NCBI GenBank assembly: GCA_958477305.1
Contig: CAUEFI010000015.1
Location: 1-64,000 of the forward strand
Length of the DNA: 64,000 bases
Direction of reading: 5' to 3'
Source: HGM12998 sp900756495
GTDB taxonomy: Bacteria > Bacillota > Clostridia > Oscillospirales > Oscillospiraceae
Each line of letters begins with the position of its first letter. The stretch's first letter is position 1. Under the pieces are notes generated by a model that saw only the letters and a program-made list of their open reading frames with translations, made no database searches and had not been told where the DNA came from. The position numbers were made by a program, and so were the translations under genes. This document shows positions 33,425 to 41,155 of the stretch, piece after piece.

Positions 33425-34552
33425 TTACAGCTTCGCCGAAAAATCGGCCATGGCCTCCGAGATCTTCAGCTGCTGGGGGCACACCGCCTCGCAGCTCCGG
33501 CAGCCGATGCAGGCCCCGGGGCGCTTGTCCTCCGGCAGGGCGGACAGGGCCATGGGCGCGAGGAAGCCGCCGCCGGTAAAGCAGTGCTCGTTATACAGCG
33601 CCAGCAGCGCCGGGATGTCCAGCCCCTGGGGGCAGTGGGAGACGCAGTAGCGGCAGGCGGTACAGGGCAGCGCGGCCTTGTCCACCATGCTGCCGCCCAG
33701 CCCCAGCAGCGCCTCCCGCTCGCCGGGACTGAGGGGCCTGTCCTCCTGGAAGGTCTGAACGTTCTCCTTCAGCTGCTCCAGATTGGACATGCCGGACAAA
33801 ACCACCGTCACGCCGGGGATCCCCTGCAGGAACCGGAAGGCCCAGGCGGGGATCTCCTCTTCAGGGCGCAGCCCGCGCAGGACCCGGGCCTCTTCCTCGG
33901 ACAGTCTGGCCAGCCGGCCGCCCCGCAGGGGCTCCATCACCCATACGGGGATGCGGTACTCCCGCAGCAGCTCCACCTTGGCCTTGGCGTCCTGGAAGGT
34001 CCAGTCCACATAGTTGAGCTGCACCTGGCAGAACTCCATGTGGCTGCCGTAGGCCTCCAGAAAGCGCCTCATCACCGGAAGTGCGCCGTGGACGGAAAAG
34101 CCCAGGTGGCGGATGCGGCCCTTCCTCTTCTGCTCCAGGAGGTAGTCCAGGATGCCGTACCTGGGGTCCAGATAGGCGTCGATGTTCATCTCGCAGACGT
34201 TGTGGAACAGGTAGAAGTCGAAGTAGGTCACGCCGCAGCGCTGGAGCTGAGCCTCGAAGATCTCCTCCACCTTGTCCATATTGGCCAGGTCGTAGCCCGG
34301 GAACTTGTCTGCCAGGCAGAAACGCTCTCTGGGATATGCCGCCAGGGCCCTGCCCAGCGCCCCCTCCGAGTGTCCGGCGTGATAGCCCCAGGCGGTGTCG
34401 TAGTAGTTGATCCCGTGCTCCATGGCATAGGCCACCATCTCCGCCACGGCCGCCTCGTCCACTTGGTCGTCCCTGCCGTCCAGGACCGGCAGGCGCATGG
34501 CCCCCATCCCCAGGGCGGAGAGCTTCAAATTCTGAAATTCCCTGTAAATCAT
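33425..34552 (-). CDS. Aldo/keto reductase with C-terminal 4Fe-4S domain
   Basis: A 375-residue protein with an AKR barrel (about 1-290): NYYDTAWGYHAGHSE contains the catalytic Asp and Tyr, and FDFYLFHNV the His region. A C-terminal ferredoxin-type region follows with CTACRYCVSHCPQGLDIP and CIGCRSCEAVCPQQLKI, two 4Fe-4S cluster motifs. Such clostridial fusions probably couple an iron-sulfur electron path to carbonyl reduction. I chose ATG 34552 (MIYREFQNLKLSALGMGAMRLP) after GGGGGAAC. An upstream ATG is less likely. It follows an ECF substrate-binding gene by 70 bp. Confidence 0.85.
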   Translation of the reverse strand: MIYREFQNLKLSALGMGAMRLPVLDGRDDQVDEAAVAEMVAYAMEHGINYYDTAWGYHAGHSEGALGRALAAYPRERFCLADKFPGYDLANMDKVEEIFEAQLQRCGVTYFDFYLFHNVCEMNIDAYLDPRYGILDYLLEQKRKGRIRHLGFSVHGALPVMRRFLEAYGSHMEFCQVQLNYVDWTFQDAKAKVELLREYRIPVWVMEPLRGGRLARLSEEEARVLRGLRPEEEIPAWAFRFLQGIPGVTVVLSGMSNLEQLKENVQTFQEDRPLSPGEREALLGLGGSMVDKAALPCTACRYCVSHCPQGLDIPALLALYNEHCFTGGGFLAPMALSALPEDKRPGACIGCRSCEAVCPQQLKISEAMADFSAKL

Positions 34553-34622
34553 GACAACATGTTCCCCCTTCGTTGCTCTGAATGCCTGCATGCAGGCGGA
34601 GTTCCTGCAGCAGAGCGGCTCC

Positions 34623-35201
34623 TCAGTCTCCCGCCGCCGGAACCGCCGGACGGTTCCGGGAAAAGCGGACCATGCCGGTGCGGTCCAGCGCCACCATCAG
34701 CGCGGGAATGAACACCAGCTGGAGCACAATGCCGGGCACAGCATTGAAAAACGCCCCCGCCATAAACAGCTCCCAGGTAAAGGCCTCTCCGGCCACGCCG
34801 GTGAGCGCGACCCGCACCACGCCCCACACGACACGCCCGCCCACCATGGCGATCAGCAGGGCGCGGTACAGGGAGAGCAGGCACTGCCAGCGGGAGCGCT
34901 GATAGAGAAAGCCCGCAATCGCGCCGTAGGCGGCCAGCTCAAAGGCCATGGCCACGGCGGTCAGGAACGGAGGCATCCCGAACATGGCCGAGCGCATCAG
35001 CGGGAGGACAAAGCCCACCACGCCGCCATACTGCCAGCCGCAGATCAGCCCGCACAGCAGGACGGGCAGATGCATGGGCAGCAGCATGCCGCCCACCTGG
35101 GGGATCTGCCCGGTAAAAAAGGGCAGGACGATTCCAAGGGCCAGGAACATGGCGGACAGCACCAGGTTCAGGACATACTGCCTCACGGTCTTCTTTTTCA
35201 T
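34623..35201 (-). CDS. ECF transporter S component (vitamin-type)
   Basis: A 192-residue membrane protein with about six helices resembling ECF-transporter substrate-binding subunits: an N-terminal LVLSAMFLALGIVLPF, then PQVGGMLLPMHLPVLLCGLICGWQYGGVVGFVLPLMRS, and AMAFELAAYGAIAGFLY with the Ala-rich helices that dock to EcfT. The shared EcfAAT genes are not in the window. The ligand (thiamin precursor, another vitamin or a nucleoside) cannot be assigned. GAAGGAG precedes ATG 35201. Confidence 0.8.
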   Translation of the reverse strand: MKKKTVRQYVLNLVLSAMFLALGIVLPFFTGQIPQVGGMLLPMHLPVLLCGLICGWQYGGVVGFVLPLMRSAMFGMPPFLTAVAMAFELAAYGAIAGFLYQRSRWQCLLSLYRALLIAMVGGRVVWGVVRVALTGVAGEAFTWELFMAGAFFNAVPGIVLQLVFIPALMVALDRTGMVRFSRNRPAVPAAGD

Positions 35202-35316
35202 CGTAAAAACTCCTTCTCAAAAGTCCTGATTCGGGCTCCCCCTTCTGGCGGAGCCGCAGCCTTCATGGCTTTTTTACGGAGTGCCGGGAATGCCGCCTCT
35301 CCGGCGGCAGGCCGGC

Positions 35317-36372
35317 TCACGCCGGCGGGAAAAAATCGCTGGTGTCCACCACGATATCGCTGCGCTCCTCCGCCCCGCAGCGCCGGATGTAGCGCTCCTC
35401 CATGGGAATCCAGCGCTCCTCAAAGGCCGTGAAATACGCGCCCTCCCGCGCCTTCAGGCGCCGCTCCTGCTCCTTCCTGGAGCAGGTCAGGAAGATCTTC
35501 AAATCACAGCGATCCCCCAGTGCCGGGTGGAGGGAGTAGCTGCCCTCCACCACCGTCAGGGGCCGGGCCGGAAGGCGTACCGGAGGCAAAAGGGCGCCGG
35601 CGCGGCAGTCGTAGGGGCGGCAGGTCACCGCCTCTCCGGCGCGGGCCGGCACAAGCACCTCGGCCGCGAATCGGGCCAGATCCATATTGCCGCCCGGCGT
35701 CTCTTCCCAGTCCGGCGGGCGCCGGCCGGGCGGGAGGTAGAAGTCGTCCATGTGAAAGACGCTGCAGGGGTACAGATCGGCCAGCAGCTGCGCCAGCCGG
35801 GTCTTTCCGCTGCCGCACCGCCCGTCCACCGCCACCACGGCCCGCCTTCCCTCCGCCAGCAGAGCCTCAATCCGCAGCAGCGCCGGGAAGTAGCAGGCAT
35901 ATGCATCCCGCAGCAGCCGGTAGTGGGGGCGGTAGGCCGCCCGGAACTGCGGGCTGTGGCGGACGGGCGGACAGCCCCGACCGCGGTAATCCGCCAGCCA
36001 GTCCGCCATGCCGGGGAGCTCCAGCGCCCCGAGCAGCCGCAGCTTCTCCGCCAGCCCCGCCGCCGTCCCCCTGTGGGAGCGGGCGGTCAGGCAGAACAGC
36101 CTCGCCAGCAGCGCCGCCGCCCCCTCCGTGCCGCCGCCGGGGGCCAGGTGGAAGCGGTACACGCCCCCGCCGATGGGCTCCGGCGGGCGGACAGGGTCCG
36201 CCGGGGGGACGGAGCGCCACTCCTCCAGAATGGAGCGGCGGGCCATCTCCCCGTCCGGCGCCAGGTGCTCCGGCCCGAACTCGCTCTGGTAGGCCAGCTT
36301 TCCATAGTCCTGGGGCTGCATCAGGGGATAGCGGCTGCGGTGGCCGCTGAGGACCTCGCGGAAGGAGCTCAT
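35317..36372 (-). CDS. Uridine-kinase-like P-loop kinase with extra N-terminal domain
   Basis: A 351-residue protein. Residues about 1-160 are an unassigned domain (YPLMQPQDYGKLAYQSEFGPEHL). Then comes a nucleoside/uridine-kinase-like core with P-loop VDGRCGSGKTRL (about 182-193), the Asp-rich VFHMDDFYLPP, YDCRAGALLPP and the lid region CSRKEQERRLKAREG. It overlaps DUF3842 by 4 bp (ATGA) and lies upstream of an ECF S-component gene, which suggests phosphorylation of an imported nucleoside or vitamin. The extra N-terminal half is unusual for uridine kinase. Confidence 0.75.
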   Translation of the reverse strand: MSSFREVLSGHRSRYPLMQPQDYGKLAYQSEFGPEHLAPDGEMARRSILEEWRSVPPADPVRPPEPIGGGVYRFHLAPGGGTEGAAALLARLFCLTARSHRGTAAGLAEKLRLLGALELPGMADWLADYRGRGCPPVRHSPQFRAAYRPHYRLLRDAYACYFPALLRIEALLAEGRRAVVAVDGRCGSGKTRLAQLLADLYPCSVFHMDDFYLPPGRRPPDWEETPGGNMDLARFAAEVLVPARAGEAVTCRPYDCRAGALLPPVRLPARPLTVVEGSYSLHPALGDRCDLKIFLTCSRKEQERRLKAREGAYFTAFEERWIPMEERYIRRCGAEERSDIVVDTSDFFPPA

Positions 36373-36803
36373 TTCTCCAGCTCCCGCAGCGCGATCTCCA
36401 CGGCCCGGCGCAGGTACTCGTCCAGCCGGCAGTCCTCCGTCCCCGCCACATGGACGCCGCAGGTGGAGGAGGGAATCAGAACCTTGACGGCCTCCGAGCC
36501 GGAGACGGCGGCGGCCATGGCGGGCGAGACCTCGCCCAGGATGCCGTTGGCCAGAATGACGCCGATGGGGCCCAGGATCAGATCGGCGCGGCCCGCGTTG
36601 TGGATCACCGCGTTTTCCCCGGTGGCCCCCTGGGCGGCCCCGGCCTTCAGCATGGCGCTGGTGGCCAGCACGTTGGTGCCGGCGCACAGCAGCTCGCAGC
36701 CGGCGGGCAGCCTGTCTCCCAGCAGCCTGACCAGCTGCGCCCCCATGCCGCCCCCCTGTCCGTCCAGGATCAGGACGCGCCGCGCCCGTCTTTCCTCTCT
36801 CAT
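36369..36803 (-). CDS. DUF3842-family protein
   Basis: A 144-residue protein with an opening VLILDGQGGGMGAQLVRLL, a Rossmann-like glycine loop, then AGTNVLATSAMLKAGA, TGENAVIHN, ADLILGPIGVILANGILGEVSP and SGSEAVKVLIPSSTCGVHVAG. I recognise it as DUF3842, a conserved clostridial family with no assigned function. It probably binds a nucleotide or anionic ligand. It is first in the operon with the P-loop kinase. GGGGGAGAGG precedes the ATG. Confidence 0.85.
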   Translation of the reverse strand: MREERRARRVLILDGQGGGMGAQLVRLLGDRLPAGCELLCAGTNVLATSAMLKAGAAQGATGENAVIHNAGRADLILGPIGVILANGILGEVSPAMAAAVSGSEAVKVLIPSSTCGVHVAGTEDCRLDEYLRRAVEIALRELEK

Positions 36804-36916
36804 GGCCTCTCCCCCAACTCTCTGCAGCTTCCGCCGTCCGGGCTGTATGATGTCCCTATTATACCGCCGCCGGGTGTAAATCGCAAATAGTTCTCTCCCC
36901 TCCCGGCCGGCGCAGC

Positions 36917-36930
36917 CCAGGGCTTGTTCA
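36917..36930. repeat. Possible relic of the GGGCTTGTTT repeat
   Basis: CCCAGGGCTTGTTC matches the outer end of the palindromic repeats at 45661 and 61730 (including the preceding CCAG), but the rest of the element is absent. It may be chance. Confidence 0.25.
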
Positions 36931-36938
36931 GCGTTTCT

Positions 36939-36967
36939 ATTTTAGCCGCCCGGGCCCGCTGTGTAAA
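36939..36967 (-). promoter_or_regulatory. Promoter of the DUF3842-kinase operon
   Basis: On the minus strand TTTACA (plus 36962-36967), a 17-bp spacer and TAAAAT (plus 36939-36944). The 303-bp spacer 36804-37106 holds only this, the opposing promoter and the repeat relic. Confidence 0.55.
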
Positions 36968-37039
36968 ATACTTATTTTGTTCCCTTTTCCATGCCTGAAA
37001 GGCATTGGCCCGCCCCCTGCCCAAAATTGCCGCCCGCCC

Positions 37040-37067
37040 TTGCTTCTGTCCGCATATCTGCTATAAT
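37040..37067 (+). promoter_or_regulatory. Promoter of the lyxose isomerase operon
   Basis: TTGCTT (37040-37045), a 16-bp spacer and TATAAT (37062-37067), 40 bp before the start codon. Confidence 0.65.
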
Positions 37068-37106
37068 AGCGTGGAACCCATCTATGACTGAAACGAGGTA
37101 TCGGCA

Positions 37107-37793
37107 ATGAAACGCTCTGAGATCAACCGGGCCCTCCGGGAGCTGGAGGAGATGGCCCGTACATACCGCTTCGCCCTCCCCCCCTTCTGCCATTTCACGC
37201 CGGAGGAGTGGCAGGACAAGGGCCACGAGTACGATGAAATTCGGGACAACATGCTGGGTTGGGATATCACCGACTACGGTCTTGGGGACTTTGACAGGGT
37301 GGGCTTCTCCCTGATTACCCTGCGCAACGGCAATCTGCGGCTGAGCGGCCAGTATCCCAAGTCCTACGCGGAAAAGCTGCTCTATCTGAAGGAGGGGCAG
37401 TACTCCCCCAACCACTTCCACTGGAGCAAAATGGAGGATATCATCAACCGGGGCGGCGGGACGCTGCTCATCCGGGTCTACAACTCTCTCCCCGACGAGG
37501 AGATCGACCGGGAGCGGGCCGTCACCGTCCACATGGACGGGCGGACCTTCTCCGTGCCCGCCGGCACCCAGCTCAGGCTGGAGCCCGGCATGAGCATCAC
37601 CATTCAGCCCCGCCTCTACCACGACTTTGAGGTGGAGCCGGGCACGGGGGCGGTGCTCATCGGGGAGGTCAGCCAGTGCAACGACGACAACACTGACAAC
37701 CGCTTCCACCCCCCGGTGGGCCGCTTCCCCGCCATTGAGGAGGACGAGCCCCCCTACCGCCTGCTGTGCAACGAGTACCCGGCGGCGAAGTGA
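37107..37793 (+). CDS. D-lyxose ketol-isomerase family
   Basis: A 228-residue cupin-type sugar isomerase that interconverts D-lyxose with D-xylulose, or D-mannose with D-fructose. Family blocks are GWDITDYGLGDFDRVGFSLITLRNG, YLKEGQYSPNHFHWSKMEDIINRGGG (His-x-His and Glu metal ligands) and QPRLYHDFEVEPG with the fourth ligand His. The length is normal. It is followed after 13 bp by a PfkB kinase, so the pair would isomerise and then phosphorylate the sugar. Confidence 0.9.
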   Translation: MKRSEINRALRELEEMARTYRFALPPFCHFTPEEWQDKGHEYDEIRDNMLGWDITDYGLGDFDRVGFSLITLRNGNLRLSGQYPKSYAEKLLYLKEGQYSPNHFHWSKMEDIINRGGGTLLIRVYNSLPDEEIDRERAVTVHMDGRTFSVPAGTQLRLEPGMSITIQPRLYHDFEVEPGTGAVLIGEVSQCNDDNTDNRFHPPVGRFPAIEEDEPPYRLLCNEYPAAK

Positions 37794-37806
37794 AGGGGGA
37801 GCGGCT

Positions 37807-38772
37807 ATGACGGAGCAATACGACCTCACCGCCCTGGGCGAGGTGCTGATCGACTTCACTGAGGCCGGAATCTCGGCCGGCGGCATGCGGCTCTTCGAGC
37901 AGAATCCCGGCGGCGCGGTGGCCAACGTGCTCGCGGCCGCAGCCAGGTTCGGCTGCAAAACCGCCTTTCTCGGAAAGGCCGGCGCCGATATGCACGGCGC
38001 CTTTCTCCGGGATACGCTCCAGGCCGCCGGAATCGACACAGGCGGCCTGATCCTGGACCCCGACTTTTTTACCACGCTGGCCTTTGTAGCCCTGTCCGAG
38101 ACGGGGGAGCGCACCTTCTCCTTTGCCCGGAAGCCGGGGGCGGACACCCAGCTGCGCCCGGAGGAGCTGCCGGCCGGCGTCCTGTCCCACACCCGGATTC
38201 TCCATGTGGGCTCCCTGTCCCTCACCGCGGAGCCCGCCCGCAGCGCCACCTTCGCCGCCCTGGAGCAGGCCAGGCGCGGGGGGGCGGTCATCTCCTACGA
38301 CCCCAACTACCGCGCCTCCCTCTGGCCCGGCCGGGAGACGGCGATCACCCATATGCGCTCCGTCCTACCCTATGTGGACGTGATGAAGCTCTCCGGCGAG
38401 GAGACCGTCCTGCTCACCGGCTGCGGCGATGCGGAGGAGGCCGCCCTGGCCCTCACCCGCGCGGGGATCTCCTGCGTGGCCGTCACCCTGGGCGGGGCGG
38501 GCGCCCTGGTCTGCGCCGGGGAGGAGACCGCCCTGGTCCCCGGCTTCCAGGTCCCTGTGACCGACACCACCGGTGCGGGGGACGCCTTCTGGGGCGGCTT
38601 CCTGTCCCGGCTGCTGGCGCTGGGGAAGGCCCCCGGCCAGTGTACGCTGGACGACGTGCGCTCCTTTGCCCGCTGGGGCTGCGCCACGGCCGCCCTGTGC
38701 ATCCAGCGGCGGGGCGCCATCCCCGCCATGCCCTCTCTCGCTCAGGTGGAGGCCTTCCTGGCGGCGCACTGA
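37807..38772 (+). CDS. PfkB-family carbohydrate kinase (fructokinase-like)
   Basis: A 321-residue sugar kinase with the N-terminal ALGEVLIDFTEAG, the glycine-rich NPGGAVANVLAAAARFG motif, SYDPNYRASLW, and the ATP-site/anion-hole motif DTTGAGDAF (about 257-265) with the catalytic Asp. This set is typical of fructokinases. GGGGGAG precedes ATG 37807. With the lyxose/mannose isomerase upstream, the expected substrate is the ketose product. No transporter is linked. Confidence 0.9.
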   Translation: MTEQYDLTALGEVLIDFTEAGISAGGMRLFEQNPGGAVANVLAAAARFGCKTAFLGKAGADMHGAFLRDTLQAAGIDTGGLILDPDFFTTLAFVALSETGERTFSFARKPGADTQLRPEELPAGVLSHTRILHVGSLSLTAEPARSATFAALEQARRGGAVISYDPNYRASLWPGRETAITHMRSVLPYVDVMKLSGEETVLLTGCGDAEEAALALTRAGISCVAVTLGGAGALVCAGEETALVPGFQVPVTDTTGAGDAFWGGFLSRLLALGKAPGQCTLDDVRSFARWGCATAALCIQRRGAIPAMPSLAQVEAFLAAH

Positions 38773-38797
38773 GCCCGCCTGTCCCGGCGAAACCGAT

Positions 38798-38836
38798 AAA
38801 CGCCGTACCGGAGTGATGATCCGGTACGGCGTTTTT
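38798..38836 (+). terminator. Terminator between kinase and MATE genes
   Basis: AAACGCCGTACCGG (38798-38811) pairs with CCGGTACGGCGTTT (38821-38834), with five T residues at 38832-38836. Confidence 0.88.
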
Positions 38837-38850
38837 CCCTCTGCCGCTCT

Positions 38851-40221
38851 CTATTCCGCGGCGGCCTGCTCCGGGCAATTGCTGCGCTTGATGGTAAACA
38901 CATAGTAGATGATGCACAGCACCGCCGCCAATCCCCAGCCCACAGGATAGGCGTAGTAGATGTTGTTGACGCTGTAGTGGAAATGCATGGAGAAAAACAG
39001 GAAAATCTGGCGCCCCACCACCAGGCCCAGCAGGGAGAGGACCATCACCATCAAGGATTTTCCAAAGCCCCGCACGGCGTTGGAGAAGATCTGCATCAGG
39101 GCCTGAAGGTAGTACAGGGGCATCATAACCTTCACCATGGCGGTGCCGAAGGCGATGGCCTCCGGGCTGGGGGTAAAGATCCGCAGGAGAGCGGGGGCAA
39201 AGAAATAGGTGGGGATGCCCAGGGCGGCCACCGCCACGCCGCTCATGACGAGGCAGATCCGCACCCCGCGGAAGGCCCGATCCCGCCGCTGCGCTCCCAG
39301 GTTCTGGCTGACGAAGGTGGTGGCGGACAGGCCGATGGAGTTGGAGATGAGGCCCACATATTTGTCCACCTTCTTGGCCGCCCCGATGCCGGCCATGGCC
39401 AGGGAGCCAAACTGGTTGATATAGCGCTGGACGAACAGGTTGGAAACCGAAATGAGGCAGGTCTGCACGGCGGCGGGCAGGCCTAGGTTCAGCACCTCCA
39501 GCAGCAGGCTGCGGTCCATACGCCGCAGGTCCCGCAGCACCAGCCGGTACACGTCCTCCGTCCGGAGCATGTTCCAGAAGACCAGGAAGACCGACAGCAG
39601 CTGGGAGATGATGGTGGCGATGGCCGCCCCCGCCACGCCCATGCGCAGCCCCCCCACCAGGAGCAGATCCAGCACGATGTTGGTGCAGCTTGCGGCCACC
39701 AGATATAGGAAGGGATCCCGCGAGTTGCCCACCGCCCGCAGCACGCCCGAGGCCACGTTGTAGATGGAAGTGAACAGAATGCCCACCAGGTAGATGCGCA
39801 GGTACAGCTCCGCCTCCCCCCACACGTCCGCCGGGCAGTCCACCACCGTCAGCAGGAAGGGGGTCAACAGAATGCCGGCCAGCGCCATGGCGGCCCCCAG
39901 GATGACCGAGAAGGTCAGTGTCGTGTGGATGGAGTCGTGAAGCTTTTCCCAGTTCTTCGCACCGTAAAACCGCGCGAAGAGGACGCCCGCGCCGGTGGAC
40001 AGGCCGGTGAAGAAGCCCACCAGCAGGTTGGAGATGTCCGAGCAGGAGGTGACGGCAGCCAGGGCCGTCGTCCCCGCGAAATTGCCCGCCACAATGGAGT
40101 CCACGCTGTTATACAGATTCTGGAACACCTGCCCCAGCAGGATCGGAAGCGCATAGTTCAGGATCAGCCTGACGCTGTTGCCCTGGGTCAAATCGGTGGA
40201 TCCCTTCTTCACGTTCCTCAC
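38851..40221 (-). CDS. MATE-family efflux transporter
   Basis: A 456-residue, 12-helix exporter of the multidrug and toxic compound extrusion family: ILNYALPILLGQVFQNLYNSVDSIVAGNFAG at helix 1-2 and the symmetrical LNLGLPAAVQTCLISVSNLFVQRYINQFG in the second half. The GTG at 40221 is chosen as start because AAAGGAG lies 6 nt before it, while the upstream open frame has no such site. Drug specificity is unknown. Confidence 0.9.
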   Translation of the reverse strand: MRNVKKGSTDLTQGNSVRLILNYALPILLGQVFQNLYNSVDSIVAGNFAGTTALAAVTSCSDISNLLVGFFTGLSTGAGVLFARFYGAKNWEKLHDSIHTTLTFSVILGAAMALAGILLTPFLLTVVDCPADVWGEAELYLRIYLVGILFTSIYNVASGVLRAVGNSRDPFLYLVAASCTNIVLDLLLVGGLRMGVAGAAIATIISQLLSVFLVFWNMLRTEDVYRLVLRDLRRMDRSLLLEVLNLGLPAAVQTCLISVSNLFVQRYINQFGSLAMAGIGAAKKVDKYVGLISNSIGLSATTFVSQNLGAQRRDRAFRGVRICLVMSGVAVAALGIPTYFFAPALLRIFTPSPEAIAFGTAMVKVMMPLYYLQALMQIFSNAVRGFGKSLMVMVLSLLGLVVGRQIFLFFSMHFHYSVNNIYYAYPVGWGLAAVLCIIYYVFTIKRSNCPEQAAAE

Positions 40222-40252
40222 ATCCGTCTCCTTTCTCCACAGAAGCACTGCA

Positions 40253-40290
40253 AAAAGCTCCGGGCAATTGCTGAGGCGCCCGGAGCTTTT
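40253..40290 (-). terminator. Terminator of the DUF1847 gene
   Basis: AAAAGCTCCGGGC (40253-40265) pairs with GCCCGGAGCTTTT (40278-40290), just past the minus-strand stop at 40322. On the minus strand it ends in TTTTTG. Confidence 0.8.
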
Positions 40291-40321
40291 CCTTGCTTTT
40301 TATCCCGCCCTGACGGTACCG

Positions 40322-40987
40322 TCAGTCCTCCTTGAGCCGGCTGTACAGCGTATCGAGGGTATAGATGGCGGCCAGGGGATTGTGTCCCGTCACCCGATCC
40401 TTGACGGCAAAGACGGTACACATGGCCTGGGCGTACTTCAGGAACAGGGAATCGTGCCCCACACACAGCCCCAGCAGAATGTTGAACTCCGTCCCGGCCT
40501 CGTTGAGAATCAGGGCCTGACCGATGGGGTTGCACAGCGGGGGCTGCTTCTCCCCCTCCTCCGCGCACACCCCGACGCAGGCGCGGTCCAGGCCTCCCAC
40601 CTTGCACATCACGGAGGTCACCTGAAAGCCCCGCTTCTCCAGCAGCGCTCCCACCGCCTTGCCCTCCGGCCGCAGGGCGCCGCAGAAGGCGAGCCCCAGG
40701 TGGGTATAGTTCATCCGCCTGCAGAACTCTATGATCTCCTGAATCCGGGGCTTGACGGCCAGCAGGGCCCCGGTCTCCGGATCCCTGATTCCGCGGGAGG
40801 CCGACTGCCGGGCCGCCTCTGCGGCAAAGCGGCGGATCTCCTCCTCCTGGTACAGCTCCTCAGAGCGTGCGATGACGTCCCCGCAGTTCTTTGTGGCGCA
40901 GAAGGCCGGCGCCACCCCGTCCGGATTGTGACAAAGGCTGTCCTTCCGGGACAGGCCGCATTTGGCGCACTGGCTTCTCTTGTCCAT
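40322..40987 (-). CDS. DUF1847-family cysteine-rich protein
   Basis: A 221-residue protein with many conserved cysteines: CAKCGL...C at the N-terminus (metal site), FCATKNC, LAFCGALRPEG, VMCKVGGLDRACVGVCAEEG, CNPIGQALILNEAGTEFNILLGLCVGHDSLF and the GHNPLAAIYTLDTLYSRL end. These are the blocks of DUF1847, common in anaerobes and of unknown role, probably metal-binding. GGGGGATACCGGT precedes the ATG. Two GTnAACC-N3-GGTTAAC palindromes lie 100-165 bp upstream and are probably its operators. Confidence 0.85.
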   Translation of the reverse strand: MDKRSQCAKCGLSRKDSLCHNPDGVAPAFCATKNCGDVIARSEELYQEEEIRRFAAEAARQSASRGIRDPETGALLAVKPRIQEIIEFCRRMNYTHLGLAFCGALRPEGKAVGALLEKRGFQVTSVMCKVGGLDRACVGVCAEEGEKQPPLCNPIGQALILNEAGTEFNILLGLCVGHDSLFLKYAQAMCTVFAVKDRVTGHNPLAAIYTLDTLYSRLKED

Positions 40988-41090
40988 ACCGGTATCCCCC
41001 TGTTCATTCCTATATCATTCTTTTTATCGTCCTAAATTCATCTTACGCCCTGACAGCCTGAATTTGGAATGAACTTTCCGGTGACGGCAT

Positions 41091-41107
41091 GTGAACCTGA
41101 GGTTAAC
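41091..41107. promoter_or_regulatory. Palindromic operator site 1, GTGAACC-TGA-GGTTAAC
   Basis: A 7-3-7 inverted repeat upstream of the minus-strand DUF1847 gene. Two more copies of the same design (41137, 42801) occur nearby. Confidence 0.55.
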
Positions 41108-41136
41108 GAATATCGTCAATAAACTCCACTCTTTTT

Positions 41137-41153
41137 GTCAACCTCTGGTTAAC
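41137..41153. promoter_or_regulatory. Palindromic operator site 2, GTCAACC-TCT-GGTTAAC
   Basis: Same 7-3-7 palindrome, 46 bp from site 1 and 2 bp past the carboxyltransferase stop. On the minus strand it contains TTGAC, so it may overlap the -35 region of the DUF1847 promoter. Confidence 0.55.
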
Positions 41154-41155
41154 AA

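Noticed and set aside
38868..40273. The 17-mer GCTCCGGGCAATTGCTG occurs near the end of the MATE gene and in the terminator after DUF1847
   Set aside because: One copy is inside coding sequence and the flanks differ, so I treat it as coincidence or minor conversion, not an element.
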